A stretch of 30,224 nucleotides of DNA. Origin: Proteobacteria bacterium UBA2383. GTDB taxonomy: Bacteria; Pseudomonadota; Gammaproteobacteria; Competibacterales; Competibacteraceae. The notes below the pieces were generated by a model. The model saw only the letters and a list, made by a program, of their open reading frames with translations. It did no database searches and was not told the DNA's origin. How positions within the stretch are numbered: position 1 is the first letter of the stretch; each line of letters begins with the position of its first letter. The DNA lies in assembly GCA_002343485.1 (NCBI GenBank), contig DDST01000074.1, positions 1 through 30,224 of the forward strand, given 5' to 3'. This document shows positions 16,182 to 25,143 of this stretch, piece by piece. Made by a program: the position numbers and the translations under genes.

Positions 16182-18893
16182 ATGCACACATTTGCCGCCA
16201 CTCTCCAAAAGTGTTTCTACCAAGCGGTCGCCAGCTTGGCGCTGTTATTTTTCCTGATCGGAACAACCGTCGTCCACGCGGCTGACAGCTGCGCCATTGT
16301 CATGGGGGTCGATAACAGCGGCAGCACCGGGCAAACCGATCCCAACCGACTGCGCGGTGTCGCCGCGCAGCTGATCCTGGATGCTTTGGTGCTGCCTTGT
16401 GACGCCATTCAGGTCGGGACGGTCTTCTTCAACTCCCAAGTCACCGGTGACAATGCCTTGGGCGCCGAAAAGGACGCTCGCCAGCGACTGGCCTCCCAAT
16501 TGGAAGAGACCGGCCATACCGATATGGAAGGTGCGATGATCCAGGCCTTAATGCTCTTGGAGAACTCCAACGCAGCTCACAAAGTTATCGTGTTACTGAC
16601 CGATGGAACCCCCGACCCGAAAGGCGATGGCCATGATCACGGTCAGATCGACGCGATCCGCAACGATTTAGTATCAATGGCGGAAAGCTTGGGCGTCAAA
16701 GTTTTCGCCCTCGGTTTTTCCGATAGTGTGAACCAGAGCTTCCTGGAAGAAATCACCGGCCCCACTGGCGGTCGCATGGTGACGGTCAAGAATGCCCAAG
16801 CCATGTTGGAAGCCGCCAAAAAACTGGTCAGCGGCTACAACAATGTTCATCCCGTATTGGAGGAATCGCTGCCTGCCAACCGTTCGGGATTATCTTTTGA
16901 TCTGTTGCCGGGTCTGGAACGGATGCGCGTGACCGTCGTACTCAAGCAACCTCGCCGTTTCCGACCTGGTCAGATCGCATTCACCCTCACGGGCTGCCCG
17001 ATGCCGGACAGTGAGCAACTCTACACCACGACAAAAGACGGGATGGAAACCGTCGTGGCCTGGACTGTGTTCCTGAGCAATGCCGGACAGACTCAAAGCT
17101 GTACCCTGGAGATGGTCTCCAATAAACCGGGTAGCCCCGGTCACGGCGGCGCCCACGTCCTGATAGAGGGCCGGACGGACCTGCGCAGTGAATTGGCGTG
17201 CCGCCCGGACCAGCCGCAATTGACCTTTGGCGCCGAATTGGTCTGCGAGATCACGGTGCGCAACAACAACGGTCCGTTGGATGCGGCTGCCCTGCAACAT
17301 GGCGCGCGGCTACTCACCCAGGGCGGCAGCGGTCAAGGCAGCGTGGCCGCCACTGTGGCAGGCTCCGAAGTCCGCCTGCAGGTACCCGAAGTACCCGGCC
17401 GGCAGACCTTGCAGGTCGAGTCCAGCATTGCTCCCTCGATTCCTCCGGTCAGCGCAGAATACGCTTATCAGGCGGTGACGCCCCAACCGGCTCAACTACA
17501 CAGTCACCCCGAGCGGTTGGATCTAGGCTTGATCGGCCCCGACCACCCTGAAGCACAAAGTACGCTGGAAGTTTGGGCCGAGTTTCCTTACGGCGATCCC
17601 CGCATCCTCCAGATCACGCCCCAGATCCTCAGCCCATTGAAGGACCTGATGACGCTCACCGTAAATAACCGATCGCTCAAAACCGCTGGTACTCAGGTCA
17701 TTCCGCTAGCGCGGGGTAAACGGCTCCAAATCCAATTCAGCATTTCTCTGAAAAACAAAACCGACGGCCAACTGCTCACCATCCAAGACGGTCGTTATGA
17801 CGGCACTCTGCGGATCGCGGCCGCCGACGCCGACGCGCCTTTGGAAATCGACTTTGTGATCGAGATCCGCAAACCTCGGCTACTGATCGATGGCCAACAA
17901 GATCACAGCCTGTATTGGGATTCGCAACGCCCAAGGGAACTGACCCTGGCTCGCGTTGCGACTGACGGCAACATGGCCGGCGCCTTCACAGTAAAACCCG
18001 TTACGCAGTTGGTGCTCGACAACAACGGCATCGTTGTGGGCGAAGTAACGCTGTTACCTGCCGGCCCCGATCCAGCCGGCCAGTATCCCTTGATCCGTGC
18101 GGGCACCCTGTTGAAAGCGCGGTATACCCCTGCTCTGGAGGGCGCCGCTCAAATTGTGCATGGTCCGCACCCTGTTCATTTTCGCATCCAGTCACCCTTT
18201 GGCGCCGACGAAACCCTGGTGGCGACTTTATGGACCCTGCCGGTGTGGTGGCAGGGCGTGTCCGGGTTAGGGCCACTTTCTCTGCATGGACAGCATCTGC
18301 TCCTCTGGTTGCTGATCGGCGGCGGTCTGGTCGTAGTGCTTCGCAAGGCGGGACGTCGGTTACTGGCGCTGGCAGCCTGGCGACGCTTCTCTCCTGGGCA
18401 AGCACTGGACGCCAATGACGGTGACCTCGGCATTGGTCAGGGGTATACCGGCTTAGCGTTAGCAAATGACCCAAGCCACCGCCTGGCCGATACCGTGCTG
18501 GGCCGGTTGCGGTTCCAGAAGAGCCGCTTGACGCTGATCACCCGGAACTCTTCAGGAGATCTCGCCGTGAATGATCGCCCGATTGCTGGACAGGCCGAGA
18601 TCCGTCCCGGCGATGTGCTGACGCTTCATGCGGACGGTGTGGATGATCCGTTGTGGGAACTGGAATATCTGGGCCCCGATGCCCAAGGCGGGACTTTTCA
18701 AGTCATCCGCAATCCGCTGGGTCTCAGCGTCGGCCAGACCATCAGAGCACTGATCGTAGGTCTGCTCATGCTCGTTGTGTTGCGTCAAGTGCTCTTGTCC
18801 GACTGGCTGGCGGAATGTGCCGCGCGGTGGTGGCCTGTCGAAACCCTGTATGTGCTGGGAGCCACTTGGTGGTCAGGTCCTGGCGCGATTTAA
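16182..18893 (+). CDS. Membrane-anchored vWA-domain protein with FHA-like cytoplasmic region
   Basis: This 903-residue protein has a signal peptide (1-33, ending VVHA) and then a von Willebrand A domain with an intact MIDAS: D44-x-S46-x-S48 (DNSGST), a threonine in GHTDMEG near 112, and LLTDG near 140. Residues about 220-690 are a long beta-rich exported region. A transmembrane helix follows at about 705-728 (LLLWLLIGGGLVVVL), then a basic stop-transfer. The segment at about 745-840 (LGRLRFQKSRLTLITRNSSGDLAVNDRPI...RPGDVLTL) resembles an FHA domain, which binds phosphothreonine; a last hydrophobic helix is at about 865-885. It opens the vWA/tubulin-like operon and could link an exported sensor to the cytoplasmic tubulin-like protein. 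Confidence 0.75.
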   Translation: MHTFAATLQKCFYQAVASLALLFFLIGTTVVHAADSCAIVMGVDNSGSTGQTDPNRLRGVAAQLILDALVLPCDAIQVGTVFFNSQVTGDNALGAEKDARQRLASQLEETGHTDMEGAMIQALMLLENSNAAHKVIVLLTDGTPDPKGDGHDHGQIDAIRNDLVSMAESLGVKVFALGFSDSVNQSFLEEITGPTGGRMVTVKNAQAMLEAAKKLVSGYNNVHPVLEESLPANRSGLSFDLLPGLERMRVTVVLKQPRRFRPGQIAFTLTGCPMPDSEQLYTTTKDGMETVVAWTVFLSNAGQTQSCTLEMVSNKPGSPGHGGAHVLIEGRTDLRSELACRPDQPQLTFGAELVCEITVRNNNGPLDAAALQHGARLLTQGGSGQGSVAATVAGSEVRLQVPEVPGRQTLQVESSIAPSIPPVSAEYAYQAVTPQPAQLHSHPERLDLGLIGPDHPEAQSTLEVWAEFPYGDPRILQITPQILSPLKDLMTLTVNNRSLKTAGTQVIPLARGKRLQIQFSISLKNKTDGQLLTIQDGRYDGTLRIAAADADAPLEIDFVIEIRKPRLLIDGQQDHSLYWDSQRPRELTLARVATDGNMAGAFTVKPVTQLVLDNNGIVVGEVTLLPAGPDPAGQYPLIRAGTLLKARYTPALEGAAQIVHGPHPVHFRIQSPFGADETLVATLWTLPVWWQGVSGLGPLSLHGQHLLLWLLIGGGLVVVLRKAGRRLLALAAWRRFSPGQALDANDGDLGIGQGYTGLALANDPSHRLADTVLGRLRFQKSRLTLITRNSSGDLAVNDRPIAGQAEIRPGDVLTLHADGVDDPLWELEYLGPDAQGGTFQVIRNPLGLSVGQTIRALIVGLLMLVVLRQVLLSDWLAECAARWWPVETLYVLGATWWSGPGAI

Positions 18894-18909
18894 AAATTGA
18901 CTGTCTCCA

Positions 18910-18953
18910 GGCGTTACAGGATTAGCCCGGCGCGAACGCCGGACCGTAACGCC
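18910..18953 (+). other. Nested stem-loop in the vWA / tubulin-like intergenic gap
   Basis: Two perfect stems are nested: an outer eight-pair stem GGCGTTAC (18910-18917) with GTAACGCC (18946-18953), and an inner six-pair stem CCGGCG-CGAA-CGCCGG (18927-18942). It lies between the stop of the vWA gene and the AGGAG site of the tubulin-like gene, with no U-tract. Such a structure may stabilise or process the message and set different levels of the two proteins. Confidence 0.55.
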
Positions 18954-18991
18954 GAACTTCAAGCGCCATACCGCCCAACCCAGGAGAATCC

Positions 18992-19909
18992 ATGATTAAC
19001 TTAACTGCCGAGGTCGTCGCCACCTTCATATTGGTCATTTGCCTGGGGGGTACCGGCAAGCAGGTTTTTCGATCTCTGAACGAGATGTTAACCGACCTGA
19101 GCGAGACGCTCCCCGAAAATGCCCGCAGCGCCATTCAGCCGTTTTACATCGACGCGGATCGGGTGCCCGACGGACAGGAACGCACTTATCACTGTTACTA
19201 CACGGATTTCAGTGTCTTCGCAGGGCCCGTTTGGGAAAACTACCGGGCGCAACGTTTCCCCCTCAATCTGGGCAGCAAAATCATCGCTGACAGCCGCTCT
19301 GGGGCCGGCGCGGTGCGCGTCTTCGGCAATGCCAGCTTGGCCGCCAGCCGGGATAAGATCCGAGAGTTACTGGAACAAGCCCGCAAGCTAGTTCCCCAGC
19401 CATACCAGCGGGTCTTCATCGTAGGCGGCGGCTGTGGCGGTACCGCTAGCAGCCAACTTATCGATCTAGCTGCCTTAATTAAAGAATTCTATCGTAGCTA
19501 TGGACAAACCGTACCCATCGATATCGTGCTGACCGGACCAGAGATCCAGTATGAAGGCCGTATTCAGGACACGGTCCGCGATCGAATGAAAGCCAATCAT
19601 TACGCATTGCTCAAAGAGCTGAATCATTACTGTCATCACCCTTTTTCAAGCGCCTACCGATCCATGGATCCGGAACTGCAAATCAATAACACTGCGGGCG
19701 GCGAGCGACTGTTCGACTGGGTGTATTACTTCAACGACTGCCGTCCCCAGCGGGAGATCACTTGGTCGATCGCCGAAATGCTGATGCATTTTGGGCTGTC
19801 AGCGGTGGGAGGCGATCTGGCCTCCATTTTGCCCAACGAACGGGAAAACCGCGACCTGCTGTATCCATTAGATTTTGTTCACGCCGACCACGAGGAGATC
19901 TGCTCATGA
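18992..19909 (+). CDS. Tubulin/FtsZ-like protein, N-terminal GTPase-type half
   Basis: A 305-residue protein resembling the bacterial tubulin-like (Tubulin_2 / FtsZ-like) family. The N-terminal strand FILVICLGGTGKQVFRSL fits the first nucleotide-contacting loop, then QPFYIDAD, and at about 140-165 VFIVGGGCGGTASSQLIDLAALIKE occupies the place of the tubulin signature GGGTGxG, here altered to GGCGGTAS. Full-length members of this family are much longer; this one stops after the GTPase region and continues as a separate gene with a four-base ATGA overlap. AGGAG precedes the ATG. Comparative genomics has linked such FtsZ-like proteins to vWA genes in a proposed membrane-remodelling system, which matches the flanking genes. 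Confidence 0.72.
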   Translation: MINLTAEVVATFILVICLGGTGKQVFRSLNEMLTDLSETLPENARSAIQPFYIDADRVPDGQERTYHCYYTDFSVFAGPVWENYRAQRFPLNLGSKIIADSRSGAGAVRVFGNASLAASRDKIRELLEQARKLVPQPYQRVFIVGGGCGGTASSQLIDLAALIKEFYRSYGQTVPIDIVLTGPEIQYEGRIQDTVRDRMKANHYALLKELNHYCHHPFSSAYRSMDPELQINNTAGGERLFDWVYYFNDCRPQREITWSIAEMLMHFGLSAVGGDLASILPNERENRDLLYPLDFVHADHEEICS

Positions 19910-21933
19910 ACGAAGCGCATAACACCCATCCACTCCAGTCCAAGTCCGATTTCCTCGCCGCCGCCAGTCGCCCGTGCTTTCTGGGTGGCTGTGCGATTCG
20001 CACCGTGCGTCTGCCTACAGATGAAATTGGTGAAAAGATTCTTTGTCAGACCACGGTGAAAAGCATTGACTGCTTGATCGATGGTCAGTGGTCCAATTCA
20101 AACGACGAACAGGCCTTAGTCGAATACGATCGCTTGCTAGGGATCGAGGCAGGTAACAGCATCAACGCGAACGGCTTGTTGGCGCAATGGAAAATGACAC
20201 CGGACGGACTCAAAGAAGGGGTGGAGGAAGCCTATCGCAACCACCCGCTCGTTCCAACAATGCCTAAAATCGCCAGCCATACTCACCCGGATGAAATTTT
20301 CACACGTTGCCAGGAAGGTTTGCAAGAACTGAACACCATGGTGGACTCGCTGAGGGAAATCGACGCCATTAACCCTGGTGCTTCAAACCCCATTCAGGAA
20401 CGGATCGAGACACTACAACAAAAAGTGACGAATGGGCTTTGGTCTGCGCTGAATGAGGGTAAGATACGGCAATATTTAGAACTCCTGGCTTGGCATCGCA
20501 ACCAGCCGCGAGGTTTGCGTTGGCTGAACGGGTTTGTATGGCAAAGTATCGAGTACTGCGAAACCCAAGCCAAGATGTCTAACGCACCGAATCAGCTGGA
20601 TCAGGTTTGGGAGACCCTGGAAACCTACAGAGCGCAGCTGACTACTGTTGAGCAACAGCTGCGACGAGAAAAGCACTCCTGGTTCGGATGGATGCGCTAC
20701 ATCCGGTCGCTGGTCAAGCAGACTAAGCCTTGCCATTTTTATAAAAAGACCACGGCGAACAAAGTGGCCCGACTGCCTCATGTCTTATTGAGCTTACAGC
20801 GCGATATTGAAACTTCTGTCATACAACGCATCGTTCAAACGTTAAAGCATCATTTCTTTAGCCAGGCTGCTCTAGCCTTTGCGAATTACCGCCACACAGT
20901 GCTGCAACCGCTGGCCCTGTGCCTAAACAATGCCCGCGACTACGCGAGGCGCTTGGAGCACCAGGCGTCAACCAACTTGCAGTGCTGGCAAGGCTCTCCC
21001 ACGACTCGACAACTCTACGATGACCGGCTGTTGACGGCGGTGGACCAACACTTCCGCCCGCTTTACGACGGGCCACGGGAAATCCTCCAGGCCCTCGAGG
21101 TAGGCATCGTGCTCGGGAGAGAACGCCTGACCCTGCGCAATCTGGGGCATTTTACTCCCCAGCGCTTCTGCGAAATGGTGTACCACCACATTGAGACGGG
21201 CAGCCGAGAACAACGGCGCTTTCTTAATCAGGGTTGGCGGCTTCCGGACGCTCAACGGTTACTAAGGGCCAACCTTCCCTGGCTGGAAGCAGCGATGCAG
21301 CCACTGATCAACTATGACCGGGACGCGCTGGGTGAGCGCAACGTCCGCGCATTTTTGCTGGTCCCGGAAGGGCTGACTTTATCGCCTCCCCTCGGTGAAC
21401 GCCTCGGCAATCTGCCGGTGAAACAGTCCGCTAAGCCTCAGTGCGTAACCGTGGTTAGCGTTCTGCACGGCGTGTCTGTTAATGGGTTGCGCGGACTGGA
21501 GTCGTGTTATGCCGCTTACGGGCACCGGCTAGGTGATCACCGGGACACTGTCGATTCACAGCGTTTCCCGCTGCATGTGTTCCGGAATGGCCAATACTAT
21601 GACGAGCCTTACTCCCCCGTCGGTTTACACTTGACGGAGCAAGGATTGCATGAATTGCTGGTGCTGGCGCATCGGCTCGGGTTGACCCACGAGAATATCG
21701 TGCGGCTACCGGTCCGACCCTTCACCGCCGATGTAGCGGCGCTTCAGGCGGATCATAATCGGGTCATTGAGCTGAGCCGGGTGATCCTGGATGCGCTGCG
21801 CTTTATCGGTCGGCACGACTTAGCGCGCGAGCAGCTATTGACCTCGCCGGCGCTAAAGCCCTTGCGCCAAATGTATTGCGCCGAGAATGGAATGCCGCCC
21901 GATGTACCGGCTACAGGCCGTCAGGCCGCTTGA
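19906..21933 (+). CDS. Helical partner of the tubulin-like protein
   Basis: A 675-residue protein with no family I can name with confidence. It starts MNEAHNTHPLQSK at an ATGA overlap with the tubulin-like gene. Much of the chain is helical and polar; the region at about 100-330 is rich in Glu, Gln and Leu (EVWETLETYRAQ-like helices), and the C-terminal third (from about 480) alternates strands and helices (FLLVPEGLTLSP, VTVVSVLHGVSVNGL). Together with the upstream 305 residues it gives roughly the length of full Tubulin_2 proteins, so it may be the second half of a split tubulin-like protein. The frame opens upstream at 19762 in unrelated sequence and was not used. Confidence 0.6.
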   Translation: MNEAHNTHPLQSKSDFLAAASRPCFLGGCAIRTVRLPTDEIGEKILCQTTVKSIDCLIDGQWSNSNDEQALVEYDRLLGIEAGNSINANGLLAQWKMTPDGLKEGVEEAYRNHPLVPTMPKIASHTHPDEIFTRCQEGLQELNTMVDSLREIDAINPGASNPIQERIETLQQKVTNGLWSALNEGKIRQYLELLAWHRNQPRGLRWLNGFVWQSIEYCETQAKMSNAPNQLDQVWETLETYRAQLTTVEQQLRREKHSWFGWMRYIRSLVKQTKPCHFYKKTTANKVARLPHVLLSLQRDIETSVIQRIVQTLKHHFFSQAALAFANYRHTVLQPLALCLNNARDYARRLEHQASTNLQCWQGSPTTRQLYDDRLLTAVDQHFRPLYDGPREILQALEVGIVLGRERLTLRNLGHFTPQRFCEMVYHHIETGSREQRRFLNQGWRLPDAQRLLRANLPWLEAAMQPLINYDRDALGERNVRAFLLVPEGLTLSPPLGERLGNLPVKQSAKPQCVTVVSVLHGVSVNGLRGLESCYAAYGHRLGDHRDTVDSQRFPLHVFRNGQYYDEPYSPVGLHLTEQGLHELLVLAHRLGLTHENIVRLPVRPFTADVAALQADHNRVIELSRVILDALRFIGRHDLAREQLLTSPALKPLRQMYCAENGMPPDVPATGRQAA

Positions 21934-22235
21934 AACGGGCGGTAAAACCACATGAATTTATTCCAAATCGCCGGTCAAGTTTTTCGACTGGCGCTCTGCA
22001 GTCACCAGGGTCTTGGCCTTGCCCGTTGCCTCTACCCGAAATGGCCTCTCAAGCAAGGAGTCTGATTGCCCGGATGATGAACGCACGTCTTGTCTACAGG
22101 CTGTTTTGCGGGGGGTGTTCAGTAGCAGTTCCGCATCGAAATCTTGAGAGTCAAGGTCGCTATCCCTGTGCACCGATGTCTGTTTTAACCCCGTCAAAGA
22201 ATACCTTCATCCGATCCATTCTTTTCAGGAATATC
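21934..22235. other. Intergenic stretch before the second vWA gene
   Basis: About 300 bases without a convincing gene. The downstream frame stays open through it, but the sequence (Arg/Ser/Pro-rich, no conserved motif) reads as non-coding, and the signal peptide of the next protein begins only at 22236. It could hold a promoter for that gene; no clear -10/-35 pair was found. Confidence 0.4.
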
Positions 22236-23759
22236 ATGAATCTTATTAAAACGTTATCTTTTTTATTAGCTTGCCTGCTGTCAGCGCCGGTTACCGCGAC
22301 CAACATCCTGCTCATTGATTTATCAGGTAGCATGGAAAAGGACCATAAAGCCACTCGGGCATTGGCCGTGGCAAGAGACGTTTTGCCAGAGTTGGTGCAA
22401 ACCGGTCCCACCGCAGTATGGGCTTTCGGCAGCCCCTCCTGCGGGATGCTACGTTCACGTAGTACCCCCAGTACCGATCTTGTTGCCCAGCAGCGCTTGC
22501 TAGCGCAGTTAGGCGGACCTAAAGGTCACACCCCGCTCAGTTGGTCACTCCGCGAGGCGCTCACCGCGCTCAAACATTCCTCAGAACCGCGCAACCTGAT
22601 CATCGTTAGCGATGGCGCTGATTCTTGTGGGGAAGATCCTTGTCTGACCGCCCGTCAAGCTGGCGCTAAGCAAGCCCATATTACTTTTTACACTGTCGGG
22701 GTTGGGATGACGACCCGTAACCGCGATTTCAAAGTCTTGGAATGCGTAGCGGGGGAAGGCGCCGCGAACAGCATTGCGGTGACCGCTGAAGTTAGTCAAT
22801 TGTCAGCGGTGATTGAAAAAATCAAGGACGATATTCAACGCGAGGCCACACGACAGGCGCAAAGTACACTGCTGGTGAACGTCCAGGATGCGCGGGGCGA
22901 GCCTGCACGGCTTCGGTTCACGGTGCGCGATGACCATGGGAACGCACACCAGGGTGAAAGTGGTCGCCCGTTGACCTTACCGCCGGGCCGCTACGCGTTG
23001 AGCGACCCGTTGCCGCACACTCAGACGGTGGTGCTGGCACCGGGTGCCCAGAAACAGGTCCTGTTCAAGATACCCCTCGGTCTGTTGAAAACGGTGAGTC
23101 GATGTGGAGATGATTTGAGTATCACGGTTTCAGACCCTGAGAATCGAATCGTGGGCACGGGCAACGTCGGTGATGAGGGGCTTGAGCTGCCGCCTGGTGA
23201 GTATTGGCTGATGCTCAATCGTTACCCCCAACGAACGCCTCTATCGGTGACCGTGGTGGCCAATCGAATCCAGACAGTGGACTTGGGCGGTTTCGGCCGC
23301 GTAACCGTGTCCGCTACCGATGCGCAAGGGCAGTCCCTCAAGTTTCCGCTGGCTTTCTATGATGACCAGGATACCCGAGGAAATCGGGCCACACCGGTCT
23401 TAAACGGTGAAACCGGTTTGTCCCTGCAGTTGCCGGCAGGGATTTATAACGTGCAGATCGCGGAAGAGTCAGCACCATCTTCTCTACTACGGGGTGGGGA
23501 AAATCTGTCCGTCACCGCTTGCCAAAACCAAGCGGTGACTTTGCATCAGGCCGCGGCGTTGAGAGTGTGCGGCGATGAGGGTTTCGTAGCGCTTCACCAC
23601 GATGAGACTGGTGATCGGATCCGCATTCCTGTGAATAGCCTGATCCCGGTCGAGCCCGGTGCTGTTTACAACTTGCAGTGGCCCGATGGTCAAGAGCAAT
23701 GGAATCAAAAGATGGTGCGCGGATTAAACCAGGTGAACTGCCCCACAGGAGGCAAATAA
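22236..23759 (+). CDS. Exported vWA-domain protein with repeated beta-sandwich tail
   Basis: A 507-residue protein with a signal peptide (1-21, SAPVTA) and a vWA domain directly after it: LIDLSGSM with D28, S30, S32 of the MIDAS, and LIIVSDGADSCGEDPC near 122-137 with two cysteines that could pair. After a helix (about 190-215) come beta-rich repeats, each containing LPPG-x-Y or LPAG-x-Y (RYALSDPL, EYWLMLNRYP, IYNVQIAEE), like carboxypeptidase-regulatory or prealbumin-like domains. An AGGA site lies seven bases before the ATG, which fixes the start. It closes the vWA/tubulin-like cassette and probably acts in the periplasm. Its stop is only five bases from the left end of the IS element. Confidence 0.75.
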   Translation: MNLIKTLSFLLACLLSAPVTATNILLIDLSGSMEKDHKATRALAVARDVLPELVQTGPTAVWAFGSPSCGMLRSRSTPSTDLVAQQRLLAQLGGPKGHTPLSWSLREALTALKHSSEPRNLIIVSDGADSCGEDPCLTARQAGAKQAHITFYTVGVGMTTRNRDFKVLECVAGEGAANSIAVTAEVSQLSAVIEKIKDDIQREATRQAQSTLLVNVQDARGEPARLRFTVRDDHGNAHQGESGRPLTLPPGRYALSDPLPHTQTVVLAPGAQKQVLFKIPLGLLKTVSRCGDDLSITVSDPENRIVGTGNVGDEGLELPPGEYWLMLNRYPQRTPLSVTVVANRIQTVDLGGFGRVTVSATDAQGQSLKFPLAFYDDQDTRGNRATPVLNGETGLSLQLPAGIYNVQIAEESAPSSLLRGGENLSVTACQNQAVTLHQAAALRVCGDEGFVALHHDETGDRIRIPVNSLIPVEPGAVYNLQWPDGQEQWNQKMVRGLNQVNCPTGGK

Positions 23760-23763
23760 AAAT

Positions 23764-24827
23764 GGCTCAATATGGATTCCAGTCAGTTTGCCCAGTTACG
23801 CGACCAGGAGTTCCAAAAGGGGTCTGAGCAAGCCTTTGCCCCGGATGCGGGTGTTATGCACGAACTGAAAGAAGCCCAGGTAGAGCGGCAGTTTCTCTTG
23901 TGAGATTCCCCGATGGGGCCGCAACCACGAGCGCAGCAAGGACCAGAATCCCTCAGCGGTATTGACATGGACTTCATAAAAACCGTCACGGTCCTCATCG
24001 CGGGCGTATTCCCCCCGGCTATGGCAGACTGTCCGATGATCAAATCCCCAGTCGGGCAAGCGATGATAAATGTCATACTCATCGGTGTACACCCGGGTTC
24101 CCAGCGCGATGAACCGCTCAATCAGCGGACGGATCGTAGCCTGCTGGACGTTTTCGAGCATCCGCACGACGACCGCCCCGCCTCGCTGGATCATGCCAAA
24201 GATCGGGGGTTTTTCATTTTCCAAGGTGCCGCGCCCGCGCGCACCCTTCAAGCGTCGCCGCCGCCCCCAGCGGCCTTTTTTTTGACGGCCTGCGGATGTC
24301 CCTTATGCCCGGCCACGATATAGACCTCATCGCATTCCACGTCCCCCGCCAAACCGGTTCTGGCTGGCAAGCGACAATGCCATTGCGCAACTGCTCAGTC
24401 ATCCGCTGTACGTCGTCCCGGTTTAACCCCAACTCCTGGGCAATCTGGGCGTTAGATAGATTCAATCCCATGAAATACAAACACAAGATCCACACCCGCA
24501 GCGGTTGATGATGGCCCGCCAACACCGTTCCCGTCAAATCATCAAAATGGCGGTGACAACCTTCGCAGCGATAGTTCTGTCGTGCCCGTTGGGTGGTATC
24601 GCGCCCCTGCTTCGTGATCACCGTCGCGCCACAATGGGGACAACAAACCCCGTCGGGCCATCGTAACTGACGGACCGTTTCATAGCACTTGGCGTCATCC
24701 AACAAATTTTGGAGGTTGATCATCAGCAAGGCTCGTGTCGGTCGCCGCGTTTCGGAACTCCTTCAGTGTAGCCCCCAATCTCCGCCAGAGCACACTATGC
24801 TCAACAGTCCGGAATCCATATTGCGCC
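23764..24827 (-). mobile_element. IS1595-family insertion sequence (ISXO2-like), about 1.06 kb
   Basis: The element is bounded by imperfect inverted repeats: GGCTCAATATGGATTCCAG from 23764, and GGCGCAATATGGATTCCGG read on the minus strand from 24827. Between them is a single transposase reading, broken by frameshifts. Eight-base target duplications are usual in this family, but the flanks (ATAAAAAT on the left, TTGATTTT on the right) do not match, so the element either moved by another route, lost one side by deletion, or its ends are slightly misplaced. Confidence 0.75.
23796..24723 (-). pseudogene. IS1595-family transposase, two frameshifts
   Basis: The N-terminal part (INLQNLLDDAKCYETVRQLRW, then zinc ribbon CPHC...CEGC, then a helix-turn-helix around IAQELGLNRDD) and the C-terminal catalytic part (KGARGRGTLENEKPPIFGMI, VYTDEYDIYHRL, HSRGEYARDED, VNTAEGFWSLLRSWLRPHRG) are those of ISXO2-like DDE transposases. 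The joining segment is in a third frame (LAGDVECDEVYIVAGHK, carrying a catalytic Asp region). The reading must gain one base near 24351-24353 (TTT on the minus strand where TTTT would fit) and one at an A8 run (24276-24283). Both are homopolymers, so decay, sequencing error or frameshifting are all possible. The two open halves overlap in different frames. Confidence 0.75.
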
Positions 24828-24929
24828 TTGATTTTTTAGAATGCTGGTGAGCGTTTCCTCATGGTCTTTCGGATTAAAGTGATGCTGAATTATTAGCCAT
24901 TCTTCATTAGATAAATCACTATCATACAT
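24801..24929 (-). pseudogene. Fragment resembling the start of an IS5-type transposase, cut by the IS1595 element
   Basis: On the minus strand an ATG at 24929, with GGGAG shortly upstream, opens MYDSDLSNEEWLIIQHHFNP, which looks like the beginning of IS4/IS5-group transposases (a DLS/T-x-E-x-W-x-x-I start). After about 34 codons the frame runs into the right end of the IS1595 element at 24827 and stops at 24801. The rest of the gene is not found on the other side of the element, so sequence was probably lost. The match rests on about 20 residues read by eye. Confidence 0.45.
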
Positions 24930-25143
24930 TCATTTTCTCCCTATTAATTACGATCTTAAGTTAAGATCATTTATTCAAGTATACCGCGAATGCCTTTTTC
25001 AAGACAGCTTCTTAATATTTATAGTACTTTTTTATAAAAAACTACGACATCAAAGAACAAAAGCATATCGGAAATCAGTTCATGAACAATCCCGCGGCAA
25101 GCTGCGGTAAATAAGACTTGTGACGTATTAAAGGACAAACACC
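24930..25143. promoter_or_regulatory. AT-rich control region upstream of the vWA lipoprotein gene
   Basis: This 210-base stretch is much more AT-rich than the surroundings. It contains a perfect palindrome GATCTTAAGTTAAGATC (24952-24968), an imperfect T-run/A-run dyad around 25024-25046, and a GC stem CCGCGG-CAAG-CTGCGG (about 25091-25106) in what would be the 5' leader of the downstream gene. An AAGGAC ribosome site precedes the ATG at 25144. The palindrome has the shape of an operator for a dimeric repressor. Confidence 0.4.
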
